Shown here: piece after piece, positions 17,631 through 24,789 of the stretch
Layout: the number at the start of each line of letters is the position of its first letter
How positions within the stretch are numbered: the stretch's first letter is position 1
Origin: Gemmatimonadota bacterium
Lineage (GTDB): Bacteria; JAAXHH01
Reading direction: 5' to 3'
Assembly: GCA_026705925.1 (NCBI GenBank)
Contig: JAPOZT010000037.1
Span: forward strand, 1 to 64,000
Length of the DNA stretch: 64,000 nt
Program-made: the position numbers and the translations under genes
Notes under the pieces: generated by a model
What the model saw: the letters and a program-made list of their open reading frames with translations, nothing else
Told to the model about the DNA's origin: nothing
Databases searched by the model: none

Positions 17631-17758
17631 GATCCGGCAAACGCCGGTCCGGCAAACACCGGTCCGGCAATCACTGGACCGGCGACTGGATCGGAAAAGC
17701 GGCCGGATCGGAAAAGCGGTCGGATCAGAAAACCGGCTGTATCAGAAAAGCAAGCGGC
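17631..17758. repeat. Two adjoining tandem arrays: four 15-nt units, then four 17-nt units
   Basis: Units of 15 nt (GGTCCGGCAAACNCC type) run at 17631-17690. Units of 17 nt (TCGGAAAAGCGGCCGGA type) run at 17691-17758. The array begins right after the DUF218 stop and ends just before the ribosome binding site of the PhyH gene. Confidence 0.85.
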
Positions 17759-17777
17759 CATAGGCGAGGAGCCAGGC

Positions 17778-18680
17778 ATGATGACCCCGGAACAACGGTA
17801 CCTGTTCGACGTGTTCGGCTACCTGCACATCGAGAACGCGCTGTCTAAGCAGGAGCTCGAGGCCTGCCAGCGCGCGTCGGCCCGTTACATGAACACGCCG
17901 GAGGACAAACTGCCGCCGGGATTCGGGTTCGACGGCAAGCGCCATCTCCACGGCTTCGCCTTCGACAAGTCGCTCGAGGCCCTGACCCGCCATCCGTCCA
18001 TCTGGCCCATCGTGCGGGAACTCACCAATGACAAGCCCCGGCTGATCAGCGGGACGCTCCAGGTGGACCGTCCCGGGGAATCGGCCGTGGGAGGCCTGCA
18101 CTGCGCCCGCGAGGGTTTCGGTTGGGAGAGCACCCGCTACGAGACCCATCATGGACGAGTCTACTGCGACGACATTATCGTGTTTCCCTACCTGGACGAC
18201 GTTTTACCCGGCGACGGCGGCCTCATCGTGCTGCCCGGATCTCACAAGGCGAATTTCCCCCGGCCGGACAGCCTGTTCAACAACGGACTCATGCATGGCG
18301 TGGAGGACCTCGCGCAGGGCGTGGTCAACATCACGCCCCGGGCGGGCGACATCATCGTGACTTCCGAGCTCATGACCCACGGCATCCTCGAATGGCGGCC
18401 CGGCGACCGGATCCGGCGCATCCTGGTACTGCGTTACAAGCCCCAGCACGCGGGGCTGGCCATGCCCTTTCCGGATGAAATCAAGGCCGTGCTGTCCCCG
18501 GAAACACTGGAACTGATCGAGACCGCCCACTACAACCACGTCAAGGACATCGTCAAGGACGATCCGGACGGCGGTCGGGAGATCGGCCTGGAGGACGACC
18601 CGGACGGCGGCTCGCAGGGCGGTCGGGAGGACGACCCGAACGGCGACCCGGATGACGAACGGCAAGGGGCAACCCCATGA
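17778..18680 (+). CDS. Phytanoyl-CoA dioxygenase-family protein with acidic repeat tail
   Basis: A 300-residue PhyH-family protein. The start at 17778 is fixed by GAGGAG at 17765-17770. Family features are the DVFGYLHIENALS opening, LPGDGGLIVLPGSHKANF, and His201 in LMTHGILEWRPGDRIRRILVLRY, with arginines for 2-oxoglutarate. The expected HxD pair is not clear: the corresponding segment reads GGLHCAREG, with His108 but no Asp two residues on. The iron site may therefore be atypical or lost. From about residue 265 the C-terminus is an acidic tail of DDPDGG units (18558-18662). The stop overlaps the enolase-family start (ATGA), so the two genes are translationally coupled. Confidence 0.83.
   Translation: MMTPEQRYLFDVFGYLHIENALSKQELEACQRASARYMNTPEDKLPPGFGFDGKRHLHGFAFDKSLEALTRHPSIWPIVRELTNDKPRLISGTLQVDRPGESAVGGLHCAREGFGWESTRYETHHGRVYCDDIIVFPYLDDVLPGDGGLIVLPGSHKANFPRPDSLFNNGLMHGVEDLAQGVVNITPRAGDIIVTSELMTHGILEWRPGDRIRRILVLRYKPQHAGLAMPFPDEIKAVLSPETLELIETAHYNHVKDIVKDDPDGGREIGLEDDPDGGSQGGREDDPNGDPDDERQGATP
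18558..18662. repeat. Degenerate repeats coding acidic DDPDGG tail
   Basis: GACGA(T/C)CCGGACGGCGG recurs at about 18558, 18594 and, more diverged, 18633. The units encode DDPDGGREIGLE, DDPDGGSQGGRE and DDPNGDPDDE. They stop just before the stop codon. Confidence 0.75.
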
Positions 18681-19837
18681 ATATCCGGAATATCCGTGCC
18701 TTCACCGTGGACCTTTCCAAGGCCAGGAAGGCGGTAAAGACATCGCTGCAACGAAAGGGCCGGCAGCCGGCAGGTCCCATGGACCGGTACCCGGAGTACC
18801 GGGGCAGACGCGGGGACGCGGGACCCGCCTGGCCGTCCGCGGCGTGTATCGTGGAAGCGGACGACGGTACTTTCGGCCTGGGACTGACCCAGCATAGCGG
18901 TCCCGTCCTTCCCATAGTCAACGAACATTTCAGGCTGCTTTTGACGGGGCAGTCCGTCATGGCCACGGAAAAGTGCTACGATCTTATGGTTAGAGCGAGC
19001 GCGGCCTACGGAAGCCAGGGCGCGACGAGCTACGCCATCAGCGCCGTGGACCTGGCCCTGTGGGACCTGAAAGGCAAGCTGCTGGGCCGACCCGTGTACG
19101 AACTGCTCGGCGGTCCGCAGAAGGACCGCATCATCTGCTACGCCACGGGGTTCGATATCGCTTGGTACCTCGAACTGGGATTCAAAGCGGTAAAACTCCC
19201 CATGCCGTTTGGACCGGAAGATGGAATCGACGGGTTGAACCGGGCCGAGGAGATGGTGGCGGAAACCAGGGCAGCGATCGGTGACGAAGTCGAGTTGATG
19301 CTGGACTGCTGGATGGCGCTGGACGTGGAATACGCCGTGCGGCTCGGTGAATCGCTGAAGCCCTATCGGTTGAAATGGCTCGAAGACTACCTGATGCCCC
19401 AGGATCTGAGCGGTTTCGCGGCGGTCCGCCAGAGGCTGCCCGGGCAGGGCCTCGCGACCGGAGAACACTGGTACCTGGCCGAACCGTTCCTGTATGCCGC
19501 GGAGCACCGGCTGGTGGACATCTTCCAACCGGACGTCAAGTGGTGCGGCGGGCTATCCGCCGCGGTCCGCATCTGCCACATCGCCGAGGCCGCGGGCCTG
19601 ACGGTTGCCCCGCACGGCGCCATGAACGATCCCTACGGACAGCACCTGGTCTTCGCCATGCCCGCGGCCCAATGGGGAGAACGTTCCAGCGGGGTCTCTC
19701 CGCCCGGAGTGCCCCTGTCCGACATGGTTGAATTACCGGGTACGGCCGTGATCAAAGACGGCGCCCTCACACCCAGCGACGCCCCGGGATTCGGGATCGA
19801 AGCGGACCGGGCCTGGCTGGAACGCGTGGCCGTCTGA
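18677..19837 (+). CDS. Enolase-superfamily sugar-acid dehydratase (L-rhamnonate dehydratase-like)
   Basis: A 386-residue mandelate racemase/muconate-lactonizing-enzyme superfamily protein. The metal ligands are Asp210 (VELMLDCWMALD), Glu236 (KWLEDYLMPQD) and Glu263 (TGEHWYLAEPF). The acid-base residues are near Lys170/Lys173 in GFKAVKLPMPFG and His313 in APHGAMNDPYG. DIFQPDVKWCGG and the MLDCWMALD form are typical of the L-rhamnonate dehydratase subgroup, which dehydrates six-carbon acid sugars to 2-keto-3-deoxy acids. The ATG overlaps the stop of the PhyH gene by ATGA. The end of the gene lies in a 30-nt tandem duplication (19821-19880). Substrate is inferred from motif likeness only. Confidence 0.88.
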   Translation: MNIRNIRAFTVDLSKARKAVKTSLQRKGRQPAGPMDRYPEYRGRRGDAGPAWPSAACIVEADDGTFGLGLTQHSGPVLPIVNEHFRLLLTGQSVMATEKCYDLMVRASAAYGSQGATSYAISAVDLALWDLKGKLLGRPVYELLGGPQKDRIICYATGFDIAWYLELGFKAVKLPMPFGPEDGIDGLNRAEEMVAETRAAIGDEVELMLDCWMALDVEYAVRLGESLKPYRLKWLEDYLMPQDLSGFAAVRQRLPGQGLATGEHWYLAEPFLYAAEHRLVDIFQPDVKWCGGLSAAVRICHIAEAAGLTVAPHGAMNDPYGQHLVFAMPAAQWGERSSGVSPPGVPLSDMVELPGTAVIKDGALTPSDAPGFGIEADRAWLERVAV

Positions 19838-19880
19838 GCCCTGATCCCCGAACGTGTGGCCGTCTGAGCCCTAATCCCCG
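19821..19880. repeat. 30-nt tandem duplication across a convergent gene junction
   Basis: Units 19821-19850 and 19851-19880 match at 28 of 30 positions. The first unit contains the last codons and TGA stop of the enolase gene. The second contains the stop codon of the facing mscS gene. Confidence 0.93.
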
Positions 19881-20971
19881 GTCTTCTGGTCTTCGGTGTC
19901 TGGCGAGAGATGAATCGTCCGGGTGGGGAAGGCCATCTCGAGTCCGAGCGACTCGACGATCTCCATGATCTTCAGGTTGACGTCCTCCCTGATCCGCAGG
20001 TAGTCGGCCCACACCGTAGTCGCGGTAAAGTAGTAGACCATGATGTCGAGCGAGTTCTCGGAAATCTCGTTGAACCGCACGAGCATGGTCGATTCCTGGC
20101 TGACCTCCGGATGGGTGCGCAGCAGTTTCTCAATCCTTGAAACCGCCTCTTTCATCGAGTCTGACGGCGTATCATAGGTGAGTCCGACCGTGATCCATAC
20201 CCGGCGGTACGGACGGGACGAGATATTGTCGATCACGAATTCCGCCAGCCGGTTGTTCGGGATGGCGACGAGCGTCTGTTCGAAGGTCCGGATCCGAGTG
20301 CTGCGGAATCCTATGCTCTCCACCACGCCTTCGATCTCCCGGTCCGGCGACACGATCCAGTCTCCCGCCACAAAAGGCCGGTCGACCAGCAGCATAATGG
20401 ACCCGAAGACGTCGGCCAGTGTCTTCTGCGCGGCGAGGGCTACGGCCAGTCCGCCGATCCCCAGGCCGGCGAGCAGGCCGGAGACCGAGTAACCCAGATT
20501 CTGCAGGATCATGAGGGCTGCGAGGATCCATACCATGATCTGCAGCGCCCGCTCGACGAGGGGCACGAGGTGGTCGTCCAGGGCCGTGTCCGTCTTGAGC
20601 GCCCACTCCTTGAGCATCGACGTGAAGACGTTGACGCATCGGAAGATCATCCAGGCCGTCAGGAGGGAAAAGGGCACCCAGAACCCGGCCTGCAACACCC
20701 CCATGACCATGTCGGGCGGACGCAGCGTATAGATGGCGAGGTAGAGACCCAGCACGACGATCACCCATTCGAGGGGTTTCTCGACCGCCATGATCAGCAT
20801 GTCGTCGAGTTGGGTCGAGGTAACGCGCGCCAGCCGTTTGGCGACGCGGGTCATCAGGTGCTTGAACACCCATTTTACGACAAAGGTCCCCAGGAGAATC
20901 GCGAAGGCAATGCCGATTTCCTGGCCCGTCCATTGCCACGACTGTTCAAGGAGGTTTATAAGGGTATCCAT
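19871..20971 (-). CDS. MscS-family mechanosensitive ion channel
   Basis: A 366-residue inner-membrane channel that opens on hypo-osmotic shock. Several N-terminal membrane helices (about 10-130) precede the pore helix and beta domain: SGLLAGLGIGGLAVALAAQKTLADVFG, then LVDRPFVAGDWI, VESIGFRSTRIRTFEQTLVAIPN and the C-terminal alpha/beta domain. The chosen ATG (MDTLINLL) has GGGAAGGAACGG upstream. The frame is open further, but the extra residues are leader. A strong promoter lies at 21056-21084. The stop codon sits in the second copy of a 30-nt duplication, so the C-terminus may recently have been extended or shortened. Confidence 0.92.
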   Translation of the reverse strand: MDTLINLLEQSWQWTGQEIGIAFAILLGTFVVKWVFKHLMTRVAKRLARVTSTQLDDMLIMAVEKPLEWVIVVLGLYLAIYTLRPPDMVMGVLQAGFWVPFSLLTAWMIFRCVNVFTSMLKEWALKTDTALDDHLVPLVERALQIMVWILAALMILQNLGYSVSGLLAGLGIGGLAVALAAQKTLADVFGSIMLLVDRPFVAGDWIVSPDREIEGVVESIGFRSTRIRTFEQTLVAIPNNRLAEFVIDNISSRPYRRVWITVGLTYDTPSDSMKEAVSRIEKLLRTHPEVSQESTMLVRFNEISENSLDIMVYYFTATTVWADYLRIREDVNLKIMEIVESLGLEMAFPTRTIHLSPDTEDQKTGD

Positions 20972-20992
20972 AGTCCGTTCCTTCCCGCCAGG

Positions 20993-21015
20993 GCCGGTAC
21001 TTCCGGCATTTTTTT
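20993..21015 (+). terminator. Hairpin plus T-run, plus-strand terminator candidate
   Basis: GCCGG (20993-20997) and CCGGC (21003-21007) can pair around a 5-nt loop and are followed by A and seven T on the plus strand. It would stop plus-strand read-through coming from the enolase gene antisense to mscS, before the transglycosylase gene. The stem is short, so confidence is moderate. In the mscS message the same sequence is a leader hairpin. Confidence 0.42.
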
Positions 21016-21055
21016 GTCGCATCGCCGGCGCCGATGCATATATTTCAAGGGCTGT

Positions 21056-21084
21056 ATCTTAACGTAAGACCCGTGGACTGTCAA
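21056..21084 (-). promoter_or_regulatory. mscS promoter
   Basis: A perfect TTGACA (21079-21084) is separated by 17 bp from TAAGAT (21056-21061). Transcription would begin near 21049, giving a leader of about 78 nt before the ATG at 20971. The -35 box is followed by GTCC, as in two other promoters of this window. Confidence 0.75.
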
Positions 21085-21127
21085 GTTGAGGTCCCTGGCA
21101 GGAATGCCCGGTGCGGGGAATGTCGAG

Positions 21128-21134
21128 AAGGAGG
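21128..21134 (+). promoter_or_regulatory. Ribosome binding site fixing the transglycosylase start
   Basis: AAGGAGG lies 6 nt before the GTG at 21141. It makes that GTG, rather than upstream GTG 21111 or ATG 21120, the likely start. The resulting N-terminus is a clean signal sequence. Confidence 0.75.
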
Positions 21135-21140
21135 AAGGGT

Positions 21141-23381
21141 GTGTCGACACGCGCAATAGTGCTGTTTATAACGGCCGTATTCATCGGTCTGACCGCCGTG
21201 CTTTGCGACGGCTCCGGAATCCCGGTGCCGCCCAAATACACCGGGGATCTTCCGGAGCTTCAATCGCGCGGCGTCGTCCGCGTCATCGTCCGTCCGGATG
21301 CGGTCGACCACTTGCCCCGCAACGCGGAACCGGTCGAGCTCGACCATGACATCGCGCGGGGTATCGCCGAATCGCTGAAGCTGGATCTGCGGCTCGTCAC
21401 CGTCGAAGACCACCGGTCCATGGTCGACAAGCTCCTGCTGGGTGAAGGAGACCTCATCGCCGCGAATCTCACCGATACCCCGGAACGGATGGAGAAAACG
21501 GCCTTCTCCGTGCCCTACCACTTTGTCGATGAATACCTGATCGTCCCCGCCGGCGAAAGCGTCCCGGACAGCCTCGATGATCTGAACGGCATGGAGATCA
21601 GCGTCCGAGCGTCCAGCTCGTACTACCAGACGTTGCTGGAGTTGCAGAAACAGGTGCCCGGGCTGCGTATAAACACCGTGCCGGAAACCCTGCTGACGGA
21701 AAGTATCATCGACGGGGTCGCCCGCGGCGAATACGAGGCGACGGTCTGCGACAACAACCTGTGGTACGCCGTGGCGAGCGCGTACGACGAGCTGGCCGCG
21801 CCGCTTGCGCTGGCGGAGAACCGCGAGGTGGTCCTGCTGATGCGGCCCGGCGACGATGAGCTAAAGGAGAAAGTCGACGAGATCCTGCTGGCCCGGCAGA
21901 TTTCGCCCACCCGCGAGACCGTTTACACTGATGACCTGGACGGATTGAAGAAACGCGGCCGGCTGCGCATGATTACGCGAAACAACGCGCTGACCTACTT
22001 CATCCACCGCGGCATGCAGGTCGGCTACGAATACGAACTCCTGAGAGAATTCGCCAGGCGGAACGACCTGCGCCTGGAAATCGTCATACCGGACGACCAC
22101 GCCAAGCTGATCGACTACCTGAACGAAGGCAAGGGAGACGTCATCGCCGCGGCCATGACGATCAACGAAGAAAGGGCGGCCGCGGCCGCATTCACGACAC
22201 TCTACAACAAAGTGGAAGAAGTGGTAGTCGTCCGCGCCGATGAAGAGAGCATTTCCGGGTTCGGGGATCTCGCCGGGCGGTCGGTGCACATCCGTGGAAG
22301 CTCATCGTTTCTCGCACCGCTCCGCGCCGCAGCCGACTCCGTGGAAGGCCTGGAGATCGTCGAGCTGCCGGGCGATGTCGAGACGGAGCAAATCATGTTC
22401 GGGGTCGAGGACGGCACCTACGACGTGACCCTGGCGGACTCGAACCTGCTGGAAGTGGAACAGGCGTACGGACATGACCTGAAGGCCGCGTTCAGCATCG
22501 GGCCCGCGTCGCTGGGATGGGCGGTACGCAAGGACAATCCAGCGCTTCTCGCCGCGCTCGATCAGTACATCAGCCAGGAGAGGCGGGGACTGTTCTTCAA
22601 CCTGATGCGCAAGAAGTACTTCGAGAACATCCGTACCATCGCCAAGGCCAAGGACTCGCTGCGGGTCGACCTGAGCGGTCAACTGTCGCCATTCGACGAC
22701 CACGTGAAGAAGTACGCCGGCCATTACGGACAGGACTGGCGTCTTGTCACTGCGCAGATGTACCAGGAATCCAGGTTCGATCCCGACGCCGTGAGCTGGG
22801 TCGGCGCCCAGGGACTCATGCAGGTTATGCCGGCCACGGGGGAGCAGATGGGATTTACCGAACTACATGATCCGGAAGAAGGAATCCATGCCGGGGTCAA
22901 GTACATGGACCATCTCCTCGACCGGTTCGACCCGAAGCTGCCGATGGAGACGCGGGTGCACTTCGCGCTCGCTTCCTACAATGTCGGATACGGCCATCTC
23001 CTCGACGCCCGCCGCCTGGCCAGGCAGAAGGGATGGGACCCCAACCGGTGGTTCGGCCACGTCGAAGAAGCCATGCTGCTCCTTTCCAGGCCCGAGTATT
23101 ACAACCGGGCGCGGTACGGTTTCTGCCGGGGTGGGCAGCCGGTACATTACGTCGAGAACATCCAGCAGTACTATGATGCCTACCTGGAAGTACTCGCCTC
23201 GGTTGGCCCGGTCCAGGCCGACGCCGGGGCCGGCCCGGAACCACTCGCGCTCGACGGTCCGCTTAGTCCGGTCAGTCTGGCCCGCCCGGAACAACTCGCG
23301 CTCGACGGTCCGCTTAGGCCGGTCAGCCTGGCCCGCCCGTTCCAGCACGACACCACGACCGAACTCGCCATCCCGGAATAA
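21141..23381 (+). CDS. Lytic transglycosylase with two tandem solute-binding domains (MltF-like)
   Basis: A 746-residue exported protein. A signal sequence (STRAIVLFITAVFIGLTAVL) is followed by two solute-binding family 3 domains at about 45-262 and 270-505; both contain the GRLRMITR/GVVRVIVR strand and RASSSYY/RGSSSFL ligand-loop motifs. A lytic transglycosylase SLT domain follows at about 525-690, with catalytic Glu543 in YQESRFDP, then GAQGLMQVMP and ALASYNVGYGH. MltF of E. coli has only one solute-binding domain, so the doubled arrangement is unusual. The C-terminal tail (after 695) is a 17-residue unit present twice. No lipobox is seen although a Cys follows the signal helix. It begins a run with mgtE and brkB at 15-19 bp gaps. 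Confidence 0.9.
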   Translation: MSTRAIVLFITAVFIGLTAVLCDGSGIPVPPKYTGDLPELQSRGVVRVIVRPDAVDHLPRNAEPVELDHDIARGIAESLKLDLRLVTVEDHRSMVDKLLLGEGDLIAANLTDTPERMEKTAFSVPYHFVDEYLIVPAGESVPDSLDDLNGMEISVRASSSYYQTLLELQKQVPGLRINTVPETLLTESIIDGVARGEYEATVCDNNLWYAVASAYDELAAPLALAENREVVLLMRPGDDELKEKVDEILLARQISPTRETVYTDDLDGLKKRGRLRMITRNNALTYFIHRGMQVGYEYELLREFARRNDLRLEIVIPDDHAKLIDYLNEGKGDVIAAAMTINEERAAAAAFTTLYNKVEEVVVVRADEESISGFGDLAGRSVHIRGSSSFLAPLRAAADSVEGLEIVELPGDVETEQIMFGVEDGTYDVTLADSNLLEVEQAYGHDLKAAFSIGPASLGWAVRKDNPALLAALDQYISQERRGLFFNLMRKKYFENIRTIAKAKDSLRVDLSGQLSPFDDHVKKYAGHYGQDWRLVTAQMYQESRFDPDAVSWVGAQGLMQVMPATGEQMGFTELHDPEEGIHAGVKYMDHLLDRFDPKLPMETRVHFALASYNVGYGHLLDARRLARQKGWDPNRWFGHVEEAMLLLSRPEYYNRARYGFCRGGQPVHYVENIQQYYDAYLEVLASVGPVQADAGAGPEPLALDGPLSPVSLARPEQLALDGPLRPVSLARPFQHDTTTELAIPE
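23234..23335. repeat. 51-nt tandem duplication in transglycosylase tail
   Basis: Units 23234-23284 and 23285-23335 differ at only a few bases. They encode the 17-residue units PEPLALDGPLSPVSLAR and PEQLALDGPLRPVSLAR. The array ends 46 nt before the end of the gene. Confidence 0.93.
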
Positions 23382-23400
23382 CCCACAGTCGGAGCTTTCC

Positions 23401-24774
23401 ATGAATTCCGACGTCCGAGACCCGACCAGCCAGGAATCCTGGCAGCATCTCCAGGCGCTCATCCTGGCCGAATCGCGGCACGTACTGCCTTCCTACATCG
23501 GGTCGCTTACGGCCACCGAACTGGCACGGGCCGTCTCTCGCCTGAGCCAGGAGGAACACACAAGGCTGCTCGGCCTCCTTTCGCCCCAGGACGCGGCCGA
23601 GTTGATCGACCAGATCGAGGACGTGCAGGCGGTCGACCTGATCGAGGATCTGCCACCCGCCGATGCCGCTGCGATCGTGGACGAGATGTACAGCGACGCC
23701 CAGGCCGATTTGCTCGGAGGACTCAAGGACGAGGAAGCGGAAGCCATTCTCGAGGCGATGCCGGACGAAAGGGCCGAGGAAGTCCGGCAGCTGCTGCAAT
23801 ACCCGGACGAAACGGCCGGCGGGATCATGCTGACCGAGTTCGTATCCTATCCCGTTGATTTCTCCGTGCAGGACGTGATAGATGACCTGCGGAACCGGCA
23901 CGATGAATACGTCGGTTACGACGTGCAGTACCTTTACGTATCGGACGGGGCGAAGCTGTCGGGCGTACTGCGGTTGCGGGACGTGGTGATGGCCCTTCCC
24001 GGACAGCGACTCACCGAAATCATGGTGAAGGATCCCGTTCGCGTCCAGGTGCTTACCCCGCTCGAACAGATGCGCGACCTCTTCGAAACCTACACCTACC
24101 TCGGGCTGCCGGTCACGAACGAAGAAGGCAGCCTGGTCGGCGTGGTACGGGCCGCGGACGTGCAGGAGAAACTGACGGAACAGACCGAAAGCGAGTTCCT
24201 CAAGACCAGCGGCATCGTAGGCGGCGAGGAACTGCGCAGCATGCCCGTCCTGACGAGGTCCAGGCGACGGTTGTCGTGGCTCAGCGTCAACGTCGTCCTG
24301 AACATCATTGCCGCGAGCGTCATCGTCTTGTACCAGGACACCCTGGAAGCGGCGATCATCCTGGCGGTCTTTCTACCCATCATTTCGGACATGAGCGGGT
24401 GCTCGGGCAACCAGGCGGTCGCGGTGAGCATCCGGGAACTGGCCCTGGGGCTCGTACGGCCCGGGGAGATCCTGCGCGTCCTCGCCAAAGAGGCCTCCAT
24501 CGGCTTCATGAACGGCGTGGCCCTTGGCGCGTTGCTCGCCGGCGCTTCTCTGTTGTGGCAGGGGAATCCCTACCTGGGCCTCGTCGTCGGAACCGCCCTG
24601 GCGGCCAACACGCTGCTGGCGGCGTGTCTGGGAGGGTGCATTCCCCTGGCGCTTCGGGCGATGAAGGCTGATCCCGCGCTGGCGTCCGGCCCCATGCTCA
24701 CGACGGTGACGGACATGTGCGGCTTCTTTCTCCTGCTGAGCCTGGCGCAGTTCGTATTGCCGAAACTGGCCTGA
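23401..24774 (+). CDS. mgtE: Magnesium transporter MgtE
   Basis: A 457-residue Mg2+ channel. It has an N-terminal MgtE_N helical domain (LGLLSPQDAAELIDQIED, IVDEMYSDAQADLLGGL) and tandem CBS domains at about 140-265 (LTEFVSYPVDFSVQDV, IMVKDPVRVQVLTPLEQ). A connecting helix precedes five membrane segments with the family motif DMSGCSGNQAVAVSIRELALG. The N-terminal and CBS domains bind Mg2+ and gate the pore in studied members. The ATG at 23401 starts 19 bp after the transglycosylase gene. The order transglycosylase, MgtE, YihY suggests a general envelope and ion operon. Confidence 0.94.
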   Translation: MNSDVRDPTSQESWQHLQALILAESRHVLPSYIGSLTATELARAVSRLSQEEHTRLLGLLSPQDAAELIDQIEDVQAVDLIEDLPPADAAAIVDEMYSDAQADLLGGLKDEEAEAILEAMPDERAEEVRQLLQYPDETAGGIMLTEFVSYPVDFSVQDVIDDLRNRHDEYVGYDVQYLYVSDGAKLSGVLRLRDVVMALPGQRLTEIMVKDPVRVQVLTPLEQMRDLFETYTYLGLPVTNEEGSLVGVVRAADVQEKLTEQTESEFLKTSGIVGGEELRSMPVLTRSRRRLSWLSVNVVLNIIAASVIVLYQDTLEAAIILAVFLPIISDMSGCSGNQAVAVSIRELALGLVRPGEILRVLAKEASIGFMNGVALGALLAGASLLWQGNPYLGLVVGTALAANTLLAACLGGCIPLALRAMKADPALASGPMLTTVTDMCGFFLLLSLAQFVLPKLA

Positions 24775-24789
24775 AAAAGGGATTTAAAC

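Noticed and set aside
21141..21210. Lipoprotein signal in the transglycosylase
   Set aside because: A Cys follows the hydrophobic segment, but the preceding residues (A-V-L-C) do not fit a lipobox, so only a signal peptide or anchor is claimed.
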